NCBI GenBank assembly: GCA_947627345.1
Contig: CANQVS010000006.1
Span: forward strand, 1-64,000
Direction of reading: 5' to 3'
Source: an uncultured Clostridia bacterium
GTDB lineage: Bacteria; Bacillota; Clostridia; Oscillospirales; Acutalibacteraceae
DNA length: 64,000 bases
This document shows, piece by piece, positions 1 through 9,713 of this stretch. Within the stretch, counting starts at the first letter, position 1; every line of letters starts with the position of its first letter. The notes beneath the pieces are model-generated. The model was not told where the DNA came from, did not search any database, and worked only from the letters and a program-made list of their open reading frames with translations. The translations under genes were made by a program, and so were the position numbers.

Positions 1-170
1 ATGCAGTCCCTCCTTGATGTTAATATCCCCAAGCGTTATATGCTTTATTTCACTTTGGATATAACATAAAAGTTATGTAGCGCTTTGTTTAGCATATGCA
101 GTCCCTTTTTGACGTTAATATCCCAGACGTTTTATGCTCTATTTCACTTAAAATATAAAAATAACATAAA
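1..170. repeat. Two tandem copies of a degenerate ~95-bp repeat (locus A)
   Basis: The sequence ATGCAGTCCCT starts at 1 and again at 96, giving a 95-bp period. Both copies continue with GATGTTAATATCCC or GACGTTAATATCCC, then a short CGTT-TATGCT stretch and ATTTCACTT. Copy 1 also holds GGATATAACAT and a small palindrome ACATAA-AAG-TTATGT near 64-78. The same core words recur at 44062-44380. The array may extend left of the window. No convincing reading frame runs through it. Bases 171-229 are plain AT-rich sequence in which I see nothing further. Confidence 0.75.
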
Positions 171-229
171 TGGCTTTATATAATGTTTGGAGAGAAATTT
201 TATATTGTTTTTACGCCTTAAAACTAAAA

Positions 230-274
230 ATAAAAATAAATCGGGAAGATAGAATTTCAATCTATCTTCCCGAT
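230..274 (-). terminator. Terminator of rnhA-nifS-nifU
   Basis: Perfect 13-bp stem ATCGGGAAGATAG (240-252) pairing with CTATCTTCCCGAT (262-274). Read on the minus strand it is followed by a T-rich run (complement of 230-239), 14 bp after the nifU stop. Confidence 0.85.
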
Positions 275-287
275 ACTTTTAAAGTAA

Positions 288-710
288 TTAATGCTCGTGT
301 TCCTCAATTTTACCGACAATTGGTTCGGGGTCAATGCCCTGTTTTCTGTAGTAATCGGAAACGGCGGATTTAATAGCCTCCTCCGCAAGTACGGAACAGT
401 GAACCTTTACCGGCGGAAGTCCGTCGAGGGCCTCCATAACCGCTTTGTTGGTAAGCTTTAGGGCTTCGTCAATTGTTTTGCCCTTTATAAGCTCCGTTGC
501 CATACTGCTTGTAGCGATAGCCGCGCCGCAGCCGAAGGTTTTGAATTTAACATCGGAGATAGTGTTTCCGTCAACCTTTAAATACATTTTCATAATATCT
601 CCGCATTTGGAGTTTCCTACCTCCCCGACACCGTCTGCGTTTTCTATTTCTCCGACATTTCGCGGATTAGCGAAGTGGTCCATTACTTTTTCGGAATATG
701 TGAATGCCAT
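288..710 (-). CDS. nifU: NifU/IscU-type Fe-S cluster assembly scaffold
   Basis: Scaffold on which the cysteine desulfurase encoded just upstream builds [2Fe-2S]/[4Fe-4S] clusters in the cytoplasm. The 140-residue protein is the single-domain IscU form. The three cluster-ligand cysteines are visible at about C36 (NSKCGD), C61 (TFGCGAAIA) and C105 (KVHCSVLAEE). There is no C-terminal NFU domain. It lies 13 bp after nifS, so the two are almost certainly cotranscribed. The ATG at 710 has an AAAGGAGA ribosome site. A terminator hairpin follows. The clostridial pairing nifS-nifU without iscR, hscA or fdx is normal. Confidence 0.95.
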   Translation of the reverse strand: MAFTYSEKVMDHFANPRNVGEIENADGVGEVGNSKCGDIMKMYLKVDGNTISDVKFKTFGCGAAIATSSMATELIKGKTIDEALKLTNKAVMEALDGLPPVKVHCSVLAEEAIKSAVSDYYRKQGIDPEPIVGKIEEHEH

Positions 711-723
711 AACAATTCTCCTT

Positions 724-1926
724 TTACTTTATAAATTTAGCGTCGTTTTTTTCGCCTTTAATTATACTTTCCCAAAGAGGGGACATATCTCTCAGGGTTT
801 TTACAATTTCAGGAACAACGGAAAGAATATAATCAATATCCTCCTCGGTTGTTGTGTCGTCAAACGTCATTCTGGTGCTTCCGTGAGCAATTTCGTGCGG
901 AAGTCCGATTGCAAGAAGAACGTGGCTCGGGTCAAGACTGCCCGAAGTACACGCCGAACCTGACGAGGCGGAAATTCCCTTGAATTCAAGGCGAAGAAGT
1001 AAGCTTTCGCCCTCAATTCCCTCAAAGCACATATTGACATTGTTGGGAAGTCTGTGCTTTCTGTCGCCGTTAATACGGCTTCTGGGAATTTTTAAAAGTC
1101 CGTCAATCAATTTGTCACGGAGTTTTTCAAGCTTTTTATTTCTTTCGTCCATAGTATCTACCGCAATTTGTAAAGCGGCGTCAAGTCCTACTATGCCTGC
1201 AATATTTTCTGTTCCCGCGCGTTTGTTTCTCTCCTGTGCGCCTCCCTCGATAAGATTGTCTATTAAAATTCCTTTTCTCACATAAAGAAGTCCGCATCCC
1301 TTGGGACCGTGAATTTTATGCGCGGTCATCGAGAGGAGGTCGATATTTTGCTTTGAAACATTAATCCTGCAATAACCCGCCGCCTGAACCGCGTCGGTGT
1401 GAAAGAGAACCTTTTTTTCTCTGCATATTTTTCCGATTTCCTCTATCGGCTGGATTGTACCTATTTCGTTGTTTGCGTACATAATTGTAACCATAGCGGT
1501 TTCGGGTCTTATTGCCTTTTCAACGTCCTCGGGGTGGACGATACCGTTTTCATACACATCGAGATACGTTACCTCAAAACCCTCTTTTTCCAAGGCTTTA
1601 CAGGTGTGTAAAATTGCGTGGTGTTCAAATTTTGAGGTTATAATATGATTCTTGCCTCTCTTTTTAAGACGGCGGCAAACTCCTTTAAGCGCCCAGTTAT
1701 CTGACTCGGAACCTCCCGAGGTAAAATAAATTTCACTCGGATTAGCCGCGCCGATATTTTTCGCTATGTTTGCTCTTGCGTCCTCAACCGCTTTTTTAGC
1801 GGTCTGACCGATACCGTAAAGACTCGACGGGTTTCCGTAAACCTCGGTCAAATAGGGCATCATTTTTTCAAGAACAACGGGGGACAGCTTAGTTGTCGCG
1901 GCGTTGTCGGCATATATTTCTCTCAT
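724..1926 (-). CDS. nifS: Cysteine desulfurase NifS/IscS
   Basis: PLP enzyme that takes sulfur from L-cysteine as a persulfide and passes it to the NifU scaffold. At 400 residues it has family length. Visible landmarks are the PLP lysine in [10 protein letters not shown] (about K204), the EHHAILHT stretch, [16 protein letters not shown], and the catalytic loop [10 protein letters not shown] with C326. The long loop placing this cysteine is the group I (NifS/IscS) form rather than the SufS form. The ATG at 1926 is preceded by AAAGGT. It lies between rnhA (42 bp upstream) and nifU (13 bp downstream), on the same strand. Confidence 0.95.
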   Translation of the reverse strand: MREIYADNAATTKLSPVVLEKMMPYLTEVYGNPSSLYGIGQTAKKAVEDARANIAKNIGAANPSEIYFTSGGSESDNWALKGVCRRLKKRGKNHIITSKFEHHAILHTCKALEKEGFEVTYLDVYENGIVHPEDVEKAIRPETAMVTIMYANNEIGTIQPIEEIGKICREKKVLFHTDAVQAAGYCRINVSKQNIDLLSMTAHKIHGPKGCGLLYVRKGILIDNLIEGGAQERNKRAGTENIAGIVGLDAALQIAVDTMDERNKKLEKLRDKLIDGLLKIPRSRINGDRKHRLPNNVNMCFEGIEGESLLLRLEFKGISASSGSACTSGSLDPSHVLLAIGLPHEIAHGSTRMTFDDTTTEEDIDYILSVVPEIVKTLRDMSPLWESIIKGEKNDAKFIK

Positions 1927-1968
1927 TTAATCATACCTTTCTAATATGAATGTCTATTAATATCTATA

Positions 1969-2406
1969 TTAAACAAATTTTTCGGCGGCATTAACGGCAA
2001 GTCTGTCGCAACGCTCATTTTCGGGGTGGCCTGCGTGGCCCTTTATCCAGTTGACGTCTATTTGATGTACGTCATAGAGGTTTAACAGCTTGTCCCAAAG
2101 TTCAGGGTTAAGCGCTTTTTCATTTTTGTTTCTCATCCAGCCGTTAGCTTTCCATTTTTTTGCCCAGCCTTTAGTTAAAGCGTTTGCAATGTATTGGCTG
2201 TCGGTATAAAGCGAAACCTGACAAGGTTCTTTTAAAAGCTCTAACGCTTCTATTACGGCGGTAAGCTCCATACGGTTGTTGGTGGTGTATTTTTCTCCCC
2301 CCGAGATTTCCTTTTCGACTTCTTTATACCGCAGGATTGCGCCCCAGCCTCCCGCGCCGGGATTGCCCTTACAGGCTCCGTCGGTAAAAATCTCAACCTT
2401 TTTCAC
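1969..2406 (-). CDS. rnhA: Ribonuclease HI
   Basis: Endonuclease cutting the RNA strand of RNA-DNA hybrids, for example at R-loops and lagging-strand primers. At 145 residues it has the usual bacterial RNase HI length. The DEDD active site is visible: D9 in FTDGACKGNPG, the glutamate in NNRMEL, the aspartate in YTDSQYI and that in NERCDRLAV. The start is GTG at 2406 (giving MKKVEIFTDG) after a GAGGGA ribosome site. It is the first gene of the minus-strand unit rnhA-nifS-nifU and has a near-consensus promoter about 55 bp upstream. Linkage of rnhA with Fe-S genes is probably operonic convenience. Confidence 0.95.
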   Translation of the reverse strand: MKKVEIFTDGACKGNPGAGGWGAILRYKEVEKEISGGEKYTTNNRMELTAVIEALELLKEPCQVSLYTDSQYIANALTKGWAKKWKANGWMRNKNEKALNPELWDKLLNLYDVHQIDVNWIKGHAGHPENERCDRLAVNAAEKFV

Positions 2407-2460
2407 GTTGCATCCCTCAATTAGTATTAAAGTGCTGTTTTCACAGGCTACTAATTACCT

Positions 2461-2489
2461 ATTATAATACTATAGTTAGTCAAATGCAA
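2461..2489 (-). promoter_or_regulatory. Sigma-A-type promoter of rnhA-nifS-nifU
   Basis: On the minus strand: TTGCAT (2489-2484), 17-bp spacer, TATAAT (2466-2461). The position fits a short leader before the GTG at 2406. The 343-bp gap 2407-2749 holds this promoter and the divergent rnj promoter; otherwise it is AT-rich, with nothing else recognisable. Confidence 0.75.
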
Positions 2490-2602
2490 CTCATTTTTAA
2501 AATTCTTTGTAATTTTTAATATTTACGTATTGTTTAGTATTAAATTTTAAACAGCCGTCTATAATATTATCAAAATGTACATCCATTTTATTCCAATATC
2601 AC

Positions 2603-2632
2603 TTGACATAATAATGTTAAATAAGTTAAAAT
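2603..2632 (+). promoter_or_regulatory. Promoter of the rnj-gdpP-rplI-dnaB unit
   Basis: TTGACA (2603-2608), 18-bp spacer, TAAAAT (2627-2632), about 118 bp before the rnj start. The leader (2640-2749) is AT-rich, with no clear riboswitch. Confidence 0.65.
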
Positions 2633-2749
2633 ATAGTGAAAATTTATAATCGGATAATAGGCAAATAGCGCAATTTGCCTTAAACGGAAGCAGGTTTCGG
2701 AATTATTCTGCGTTCCATATACAAAAATCAAGAAAACGGAGGTAAATTT

Positions 2750-4540
2750 GTGGCAGATAACAAAGACAACAAGCGCTTTACAGGAAAGCGAAATTCCTAT
2801 TCAAATTCTGCGAAAAATTATTCGGGCAGTAAAAATCACAGTAAAAGTTATTATAAAAAGCCAAACAAGCCCGAAAAGACCAAGCCGTCAATAAAGATAG
2901 CTTTTTTAGGCGGTCTGAATGAAATCGGAAAAAATATTACTATGTTCGAGTGTGAGGGAGATATTGTACTTCTTGACTGCGGTATGGCATTTCCTGACGG
3001 AGATATGCTCGGCGTAGACCTTGTAATTCCCGATTTCACTTATATTGAGCAAAATATAGACAGAGTAAAAGGTATGGTGGTTACTCACGGACACGAGGAC
3101 CATATAGGCGGAATACCGTTTTTGCTTTCAAAAATGAACATTCCCATTTACGGAACTCCTCTGACAATAGGACTTTTAAGTAACAAGCTTAAAGAGCACA
3201 GCCTTTTTAATTCGGCAAAGCTTAATGTTGTAAACGTGGGGAAAAAGGTAAAGCTCGGATGTTTTGAGGCGGAGTTTATCCACGTTAACCATTCAATACC
3301 CGACTCCTGTGCAATCGCCCTGCACACTCCCGCGGGTGTTGTTGTTCATTCGGGCGACTTTAAAATCGACTGTACGCCTTTTGTCGGCGATATGATTGAC
3401 CTTCACTCGTTTGCAAGATTAGGCCATCACGGGGTTCTGGCGTTTTTGTGCGAGAGTACAAATGCGGAGCGTCCCGGCTATACGGCGACGGAGCAGACAG
3501 TAACCGCGAGCCTGGACAGCCTTTTCAGACAGGCGCGCAACAGCAGGATTATTATAGCTACCTTTGCGTCAAACGTTAACCGTGTTCAGCAGATTATAGA
3601 CTGCGCTGAAAAATACGACCGAAAGGTTGCGTTTTCGGGACGTTCGATGGTTAACTATATGAAAGTTGCGGAGGAACTCGGTTACCTTAAAGTACCCGAA
3701 AATATGATTATAGATATTGATATGCTTTCGCGTTATACCCCCGAACAGATTGTTTTAATTACAACGGGAAGCCAGGGCGAGCCTATGTCGGCGCTTTCGA
3801 GAATGGCGTATTCGGACCACAGAAAAGTCGTAGTGGGCGAGGGCGATTTCATTATCATTTCTGCAAACCCGATTCCGGGAAATGAAAAAACCGTCGGAAA
3901 TGTAGTTGACGAACTTTTAAAAAGAGGCTGTAAGGTTATATACGAGGGTATGTACGACGTTCATGTTTCGGGTCACGCGTGTCAGGAGGAGCTGAAAATT
4001 GTTCAAAAGCTTGTAAACCCGAAATATTTTATACCTGTTCACGGGGAGCAAAAGCACCTCAGAAAAAACGCGGAACTTGCGCAGTCGCTTGGTATTGATA
4101 AGAAAAACATTTTTATAGGCGATATAGGAAGTCATATTGAAATTAATGAAAAGTATATGAAAGAGCTTGCTCCCGTCCCCGCGGGCAAGGTTTTCGTGGA
4201 CGGACTCGGAGTAGGCGATGTGGGTTCTATCGTTCTGCGCGACAGAAAGCATCTCGCACAGGACGGACTTATTATAATAGTCGCTTCGCTCGACGTTTAC
4301 GATGGCCACGTTATCAGCGGTCCCGACATAGTGTCAAGAGGCTTTGTGTATGTTCGTGAGAGCGAAGAACTGCTTGATGAAATCCGTGAACACGCTCTTA
4401 GTATTCTTGAGGACTGCGCCGACAGAAATATCAAGGAATGGGGTACTATCAAAAACAGAATCAAGGACGACGTTTCCAAAATGATTGGTCAGAAAACACG
4501 CCGTTTCCCAATGATACTGCCGATTTTACAGGAAGTTTAA
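2750..4540 (+). CDS. rnj: Ribonuclease J (metallo-beta-lactamase/beta-CASP)
   Basis: 5'-3' exo- and endoribonuclease for mRNA turnover and rRNA maturation in Firmicutes. The metal site HGHEDHIGG (H113, H115, D117, H118) is visible, followed by the beta-CASP domain and the RNase J C-terminal region (DGLGVGDVGS, SRGFVYVRES). At 596 residues it is about 40 longer than typical RNase J1. The extra part is a basic, Asn/Ser/Lys/Tyr-rich N-terminal tail (residues 1-46) of low complexity. The start is GTG at 2750 after AACGGAGG. It heads a long unit, with gdpP 33 bp downstream. Whether it is the J1 or J2 paralogue cannot be told from one copy. Confidence 0.93.
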   Translation: MADNKDNKRFTGKRNSYSNSAKNYSGSKNHSKSYYKKPNKPEKTKPSIKIAFLGGLNEIGKNITMFECEGDIVLLDCGMAFPDGDMLGVDLVIPDFTYIEQNIDRVKGMVVTHGHEDHIGGIPFLLSKMNIPIYGTPLTIGLLSNKLKEHSLFNSAKLNVVNVGKKVKLGCFEAEFIHVNHSIPDSCAIALHTPAGVVVHSGDFKIDCTPFVGDMIDLHSFARLGHHGVLAFLCESTNAERPGYTATEQTVTASLDSLFRQARNSRIIIATFASNVNRVQQIIDCAEKYDRKVAFSGRSMVNYMKVAEELGYLKVPENMIIDIDMLSRYTPEQIVLITTGSQGEPMSALSRMAYSDHRKVVVGEGDFIIISANPIPGNEKTVGNVVDELLKRGCKVIYEGMYDVHVSGHACQEELKIVQKLVNPKYFIPVHGEQKHLRKNAELAQSLGIDKKNIFIGDIGSHIEINEKYMKELAPVPAGKVFVDGLGVGDVGSIVLRDRKHLAQDGLIIIVASLDVYDGHVISGPDIVSRGFVYVRESEELLDEIREHALSILEDCADRNIKEWGTIKNRIKDDVSKMIGQKTRRFPMILPILQEV

Positions 4541-4573
4541 TTTTTTAATCTCTTTATTATTCGGGTAAATTAT

Positions 4574-6514
4574 ATGAGAAAAAAAGTTTGGACTACAGGT
4601 CCGTGGTTTTTAATATTTTCCGCGTTGCTTTTGGCAATGTCGGCGGCAACATTACAATACAACTTTATTCTTTTTATTATTGAGGTTGCTGTTTCCTTGG
4701 CGTCTATACTTATCGTAATTATATCAAGAATACGCTTTAAAAAATATATTGAAAAAACCGTTGTAAGTACAATTTCAAATATATCGGACATAAATCAAGC
4801 TTATCTCGAAAGGTTTAAAATGCCCGTGGTAGTTGTCGGAAAATTCGGTGATATACTTTGGAGCAATTCCCGTTTTAAAAAACAGCTTTGCCTTGGAAGA
4901 AATCCTGTAAACGAGAATATTTCTGCCTACCTTAACTCGCGTAATATAGATGATGTTGCAGACAGCGACGCTTTTGAAACCGATTTTGACGGGCATCATT
5001 ACGCCGTGTTTTTTACGAGCGCAGATGAGGGCTATATTGGATTATTCATTGATAACACCCACTACAACAGTATTTTAAAAAAATATAACGAAACGAAAAA
5101 ATCTGTTGCGCTGATTGTTTTTGATAACCGTGAGGAGTTCTCTAACGACAGCGAGGAGGACAGCGTTGGTGTAATAATGGAGCTTGAAAACAAGCTTCTC
5201 CGCTTCGCAACAGATAACAACGCTCTTTATAAACGGCTTCCGTCAAACAAATATATGATTATTTTCGACAAAATTCATCTTGATAAGCTGATTTCCGATA
5301 AATTTCCCATACTAAAAGAAATACGCTCAATTAAATATAATAACCGCGAGGCGACCATTTCGGTCGGAATTGGCTCGGATTGCGATAATCTTATCGAAAG
5401 CGAGCAAAAAGCGAGAAAGGCGCTTGATATGGCTCTCGGCAGAGGAGGAGACCAGGTAGCCGTTATGAAAGACGGAAATTATGAGTTTTTCGGCGGAGTT
5501 TCCTCGGGAATTGAAAAGCTGAGCAAGGTTCGTACGAGAGTAATTGCAACTTCTATTTCGAGAGTAATCTCGGAGGCGGACCGTGTGTTTATTATGGGAC
5601 ACCGTTTTTCCGATCTCGACTGCGTGGGTGCGGCGGCAGGACTTCAGCCTGTTGTAGAAAAAGGATTCAAAAAGCACTGTCGTATTGTTATAAATAAAGA
5701 AACTTCTATGGCTGACAGCCTTATAGAATATGTTGAAAGGGAAAACGGCTCGGTATTTATTACTCCCGGCGAGGCGATAAAATCAATTACTCAAAGAACA
5801 CTTTTGATAATTGTGGATACTCATATTCCCGATGTTGTTGAAAGTCCCGAAATTCTTCAAAAAGTTAAGCGGACTATTGTAATTGACCACCACAGAAAAA
5901 TGGTTAATTACATAAAAGATGCAATTGTATTTTACCACGAGCCTACTTCTTCGTCAGCATCGGAAATGGTTGCTGAGCTGATTACATATCTCGGAGAAAA
6001 TTATTGCTCAAAACTTCAGGCGGAGGCTTTGCTATCGGGAATTATGCTCGATACGAAAAGCTTTGTTATCCGTACTGGTGTACGCACATTTGAGGCGGCG
6101 GCTTTTCTCAGAAAAAAAGGCGCTGATACTGTAGAAACAAAACGTCTTTTTTCAAGTACGCTTGATACTCATAAGGAAAAATATAAAATAGTAAACAGCG
6201 CTGAAATTAAGAATGGATGTGCCGTTGCGGTTACGGACAGCGAGGATGAAAATATACGTCTTATCTGTGCGCAGGCGGCTGATGAACTTCTTTCTGTTGA
6301 GGGAGTGGACGCGGGTTTTGTATTGTTTAAATCAAAGGACAAAACAGTAAATATTTCAGCCAGAAGTTACGGCAAGCTGAATGTTCAGATTGTTATGGAG
6401 GCTCTCGGCGGAGGAGGTCACCAGAATATGGCGGCGGCTCAGCTCGGCAGGATTACCTTGAGAGAGGCTAAGGATAATCTGATGACCGCTATTGCTAATA
6501 TATACACAAAATAA
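4574..6514 (+). CDS. gdpP: Cyclic-di-AMP phosphodiesterase GdpP (DHH/DHHA1 family)
   Basis: Membrane-bound hydrolase of c-di-AMP, the second messenger for potassium and osmotic balance and wall integrity. Order in 646 residues: two N-terminal membrane segments (about 8-50), a PAS-like region, a degenerate GGDEF domain (AISVGIGSD to RGGDQVAV, lacking a real GGDEF motif as in the family), then DHH (FIMGHRFSDLDCVGAA, DTHIPDVVE, VIDHHRK) and DHHA1 (GGGGHQNMAAAQ). It is followed by rplI and dnaB, the order known from Bacillus subtilis yybT-rplI-dnaC. The ribosome site before ATG 4574 is weak (CGGGTAA). Confidence 0.95.
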   Translation: MRKKVWTTGPWFLIFSALLLAMSAATLQYNFILFIIEVAVSLASILIVIISRIRFKKYIEKTVVSTISNISDINQAYLERFKMPVVVVGKFGDILWSNSRFKKQLCLGRNPVNENISAYLNSRNIDDVADSDAFETDFDGHHYAVFFTSADEGYIGLFIDNTHYNSILKKYNETKKSVALIVFDNREEFSNDSEEDSVGVIMELENKLLRFATDNNALYKRLPSNKYMIIFDKIHLDKLISDKFPILKEIRSIKYNNREATISVGIGSDCDNLIESEQKARKALDMALGRGGDQVAVMKDGNYEFFGGVSSGIEKLSKVRTRVIATSISRVISEADRVFIMGHRFSDLDCVGAAAGLQPVVEKGFKKHCRIVINKETSMADSLIEYVERENGSVFITPGEAIKSITQRTLLIIVDTHIPDVVESPEILQKVKRTIVIDHHRKMVNYIKDAIVFYHEPTSSSASEMVAELITYLGENYCSKLQAEALLSGIMLDTKSFVIRTGVRTFEAAAFLRKKGADTVETKRLFSSTLDTHKEKYKIVNSAEIKNGCAVAVTDSEDENIRLICAQAADELLSVEGVDAGFVLFKSKDKTVNISARSYGKLNVQIVMEALGGGGHQNMAAAQLGRITLREAKDNLMTAIANIYTK

Positions 6515-6536
6515 TTAACATAGAAAGGAAATCAAT

Positions 6537-6986
6537 ATGAAGGTTATACTTTTACAGGACGTAAAACCTCTCGGAAAAAAGGGAGAGCTTGTAAACGCTT
6601 CCGACGGTTATGCACGTAATTTTCTTTTTCCTAAAAAGCTTGCCCGCGAGGCTAACGCGCAGGCAATGAACGAGTATAAAAACGCGGAGGACAGTAAGAA
6701 TTATAAAATCGCTACCCAAAAGGCGCAGGCTAATCATTACAAGAGCCAGCTTGAGGGGAAAACTCTCGTTATGAAGGCTAAGGGCAGCGGCGACAAGCTT
6801 TTCGGAAGCGTTACCGCTAAGGATATTGCTAATGAAATTAAGCAGAATTATCAGATTAACGTAGATAAGCGAAAGGTTGTTCTTTCAAACGATATTAAAT
6901 CTTTCGGAAAATATACTGCTGAAGTAAAGCTCTATACGGGAATTTCCGCTAAAGTTAATATTGAGGTAGTTGACGTTGATAAATAA
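6537..6986 (+). CDS. rplI: 50S ribosomal protein L9
   Basis: Protein of the large subunit base near L1. The 149 residues match the family. The N-terminal RNA-binding domain begins [17 protein letters not shown] and includes NFLFPKKLA; then come the long connecting helix and the C-terminal domain (GKLFGSVT-like stretch [12 protein letters not shown]). It starts 22 bp after gdpP with an AGAAAGGAAA site and is 31 bp before dnaB. Confidence 0.97.
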   Translation: MKVILLQDVKPLGKKGELVNASDGYARNFLFPKKLAREANAQAMNEYKNAEDSKNYKIATQKAQANHYKSQLEGKTLVMKAKGSGDKLFGSVTAKDIANEIKQNYQINVDKRKVVLSNDIKSFGKYTAEVKLYTGISAKVNIEVVDVDK

Positions 6987-7017
6987 TTATACATAGAAAT
7001 ACATAGAGGAAAATCAA

Positions 7018-8400
7018 ATGCCTGATACAAATTTTCAAACAGGATATGACGGACTGAACCTGCCCTATAGCCCCGAGGCGGAGCAGGCGGTGCTTGGCGC
7101 GATAATTCTTGATAACCGAGTTCTTGACGATGTTGTTGAGGCGTTGGGCGACGCTAAGTACTTTTATGTTGCAACGCACAGGGTAATCTATTCTGCGATA
7201 CTTGACCTGTTTAATACGGGAAAGAGCGTGGATTTTGTAACTCTGCTTGAAACGCTTAAAAGGGACAGGCAGTTTGACGATACAACGGGTAAAACCTACC
7301 TTATGGATTTGGCGCAGAACTGTCCGTCAATTTCAAACGCCAAGGAATACGCGAAAATTATTCGTGAGAAATACGATGTTCGCAGACTTATAAACGCGTC
7401 AAGAGATATTATTGATGAGGCGTCAGCGGGAGAAAACGAACCGCAGGTACTTATTGATTCAGCCGAACAGAAAATTTTTGATATAAGACGCGATAATACA
7501 CAGGGACTTGAAATTCTTTCCAAGGTTATTCTTAAAGAATTTGACCGTCTTGACGCGCTTAACAGCAACTCTGACGACCTTTTAAAACCTATTCCGTCAG
7601 GTATCGGCGACCTCGACAGAGTAATAACGGGTCTTAACCGTTCCGACCTTATTTTGCTTGCGGCGCGTCCCGGTATGGGTAAAACGAGCTTTGCCCTGAA
7701 TATCGCGAGGTATGTCGCCTCAACCGCCAAGAAAACGGTTGCTTTCTTTTCGCTCGAAATGACCAAGGAACAGCTTGCCTCGCGTCTTATGTCGAGCGAG
7801 GCGCTCGTTCAGGGTACTAAACTGCGCACGGGTAAGCTTTCGGACGAAGAATGGGGCAGACTTGTTGCCGCGGGCGACGTGCTTTCCAAATGTGAATTTT
7901 ATCTTGACGATACTCCGGGTATTACCGTTGCAGAGATTAAATCAAAGCTGAGACGGCTTAGAAATATAGATATGGTTGTTATAGACTACCTTCAGCTTAT
8001 GACAAGCGGACGGCGTATTGAAAACCGTGTGCAGGAGGTTTCGGAGATTACCCGTAATCTTAAAATTTTAGCTAAAGAAATGAATGTACCTGTAATCTGT
8101 CTTTCACAGCTCAACCGTGCCGCGGAAGCGCGTCAGGACCACCGTCCTATGCTTTCGGATTTGCGCGAGTCGGGTTCAATCGAGCAGGACGCGGATATTA
8201 TTCTCTTTCTTTACCGAGAGGGATACTACGCAAAACGCGACGGCGGTGAGGAGGAAGCCTCCGCGCCCGTCGCTGACGAGAACAGCGGAGAATGTATTGT
8301 CGCTAAAAACCGCCACGGCGAAACGACTACCGTAAAACTTCATTGGCAGGGCGAGTTTATGCGCTTTACTTCTGTGGAGAGAAATTATGAGCAAAATTAA
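7018..8400 (+). CDS. dnaB: Replicative DNA helicase DnaB
   Basis: Hexameric 5'-3' helicase at the replication fork (DnaC in B. subtilis naming). The 460 residues hold the N-terminal primase-interacting domain (YSPEAEQAVLGAIILD), the RecA-like core with Walker A ARPGMGKTSF (about 216-225), Walker B VVIDYLQLM and the LRESGSIEQDAD loop. There is no intein. Its last 14 bp overlap the start of tilS, which implies translational coupling. Confidence 0.97.
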   Translation: MPDTNFQTGYDGLNLPYSPEAEQAVLGAIILDNRVLDDVVEALGDAKYFYVATHRVIYSAILDLFNTGKSVDFVTLLETLKRDRQFDDTTGKTYLMDLAQNCPSISNAKEYAKIIREKYDVRRLINASRDIIDEASAGENEPQVLIDSAEQKIFDIRRDNTQGLEILSKVILKEFDRLDALNSNSDDLLKPIPSGIGDLDRVITGLNRSDLILLAARPGMGKTSFALNIARYVASTAKKTVAFFSLEMTKEQLASRLMSSEALVQGTKLRTGKLSDEEWGRLVAAGDVLSKCEFYLDDTPGITVAEIKSKLRRLRNIDMVVIDYLQLMTSGRRIENRVQEVSEITRNLKILAKEMNVPVICLSQLNRAAEARQDHRPMLSDLRESGSIEQDADIILFLYREGYYAKRDGGEEEASAPVADENSGECIVAKNRHGETTTVKLHWQGEFMRFTSVERNYEQN

Positions 8401-9700
8401 CGGCTCCGTTATTAAGGCTGTCAACGATTACAATATGCTCGAAAACGGCGATACCGTAATAGTGGCGCTTTCGGGAGGGGCTGACTCCGTTTCCCTTTTA
8501 AATATACTTATTTCTCTGAAAGAAAATTATTCGGTTTCGTTAAAGGCGGCTCATCTGAATCATAATCTTCGCGGAGAAGAATCCCTGCGAGACGAAAACT
8601 TTGTGAAAAAAATATGTAAGGAAAAAGATGTCGAACTTTTTGTGAAAAGCCTTAATATAAATGAAATTGCAAAACAGGAGAAAATCTCAACCGAACTTGC
8701 GGGAAGAAACGAGCGGTATAAATTTTTTGAGGAGTTATCCGAAAAATACGGCGCAAAGATAGCTACGGCTCACACCGCCGACGACAATGCCGAAACCGTG
8801 ATTTTCAATCTAATGAGGGGAACGGGCTTAAACGGAATTTGCGGTATAAAACCCGTTAGGGGTAATATTATCCGACCGCTGATTTATTTAAGTCGGGAAG
8901 AAATAGAAGAATTTTGCAGAGAAAATTCTCTTGAGTACGTTACGGACAGCACAAATCTGTCCGATGATTATACAAGAAATAAAATACGCCATTCGATTAT
9001 TCCGCTTATGAGGAATTTTAACCCGAATTTTATTTCCGCAATAACCGATGAAACAAAGATATTCAATAGTATTAATTCCTATATAGAATTAAAAGCTAAA
9101 GAGGCAATTAAAAGTTGTGCCTGTGAAAACGGCTACGACTGTAAAGCTTTAAAATCCCTGCCCGACGGTATTAAGCCGAGCGTAATTTATACCTTATGCC
9201 GTGAGAATAACGTGCAACCCGAATATAAACATATTTCGCTTATTTTATCAATCCTTGATTTCGGAGCGGTTGATTTAAACGGAAATATAAGGGCTGTTTC
9301 AAAGCAGGGAACACTGCGTTTTGTAAACACTGAAAATGAGAATGATGATTTTTCCGAAATAGAATTAAAATTGCCTATGGCTTTCAACTTTAACGGTAAA
9401 AAATATTCTGTTAAAGAAATAAAAAATAAGAAAATAAAAAATAGTATAAAGCTTTCCCTGATTGAAAAAAATCCTGTTTTCAGAACAAGACGAGCCAAAG
9501 ATACATTTACTCTGCCGAAAAGGCAGGTGACCAAATCGTTGAAAAAGCTGTTCAACGAGTTTAAAATTCCCGAGGAAAAACGAAATAAAATTCTATTGTT
9601 GGCTGACGGTCAAGAAATTTTATGGATTGAGGGGATAGGTGTCTCGGAAAAAGCCTTATCAAAAGGAAATACCGGGTTTGTAATTGAAATTGAAAATTAA
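8387..9700 (+). CDS. tilS: tRNA(Ile)-lysidine synthase
   Basis: ATP-dependent enzyme that attaches lysine to C34 of tRNA-Ile(CAU) so that it reads AUA. The PP-loop signature SGGADS is at 29-34, followed by HLNHNLRG and TAHTADDNAETV. The C-terminal TilS domain with RRAKDTF and the IEGIGVSEK ending is present. The 437 residues are ordinary. The ATG at 8387 lies inside dnaB. The tilS-hpt-ftsH order is conserved across Firmicutes. Confidence 0.95.
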   Translation: MSKINGSVIKAVNDYNMLENGDTVIVALSGGADSVSLLNILISLKENYSVSLKAAHLNHNLRGEESLRDENFVKKICKEKDVELFVKSLNINEIAKQEKISTELAGRNERYKFFEELSEKYGAKIATAHTADDNAETVIFNLMRGTGLNGICGIKPVRGNIIRPLIYLSREEIEEFCRENSLEYVTDSTNLSDDYTRNKIRHSIIPLMRNFNPNFISAITDETKIFNSINSYIELKAKEAIKSCACENGYDCKALKSLPDGIKPSVIYTLCRENNVQPEYKHISLILSILDFGAVDLNGNIRAVSKQGTLRFVNTENENDDFSEIELKLPMAFNFNGKKYSVKEIKNKKIKNSIKLSLIEKNPVFRTRRAKDTFTLPKRQVTKSLKKLFNEFKIPEEKRNKILLLADGQEILWIEGIGVSEKALSKGNTGFVIEIEN

Positions 9701-9713
9701 AAAGGGGGAAGTT

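Noticed and set aside
170-373. 67-residue plus-strand ORF
   Set aside because: It crosses the nifU terminator and the antisense of nifU, and no family is recognisable.
445-963. 172-residue plus-strand ORF
   Set aside because: It is the antisense shadow of nifU and nifS, both of which have full family motifs.
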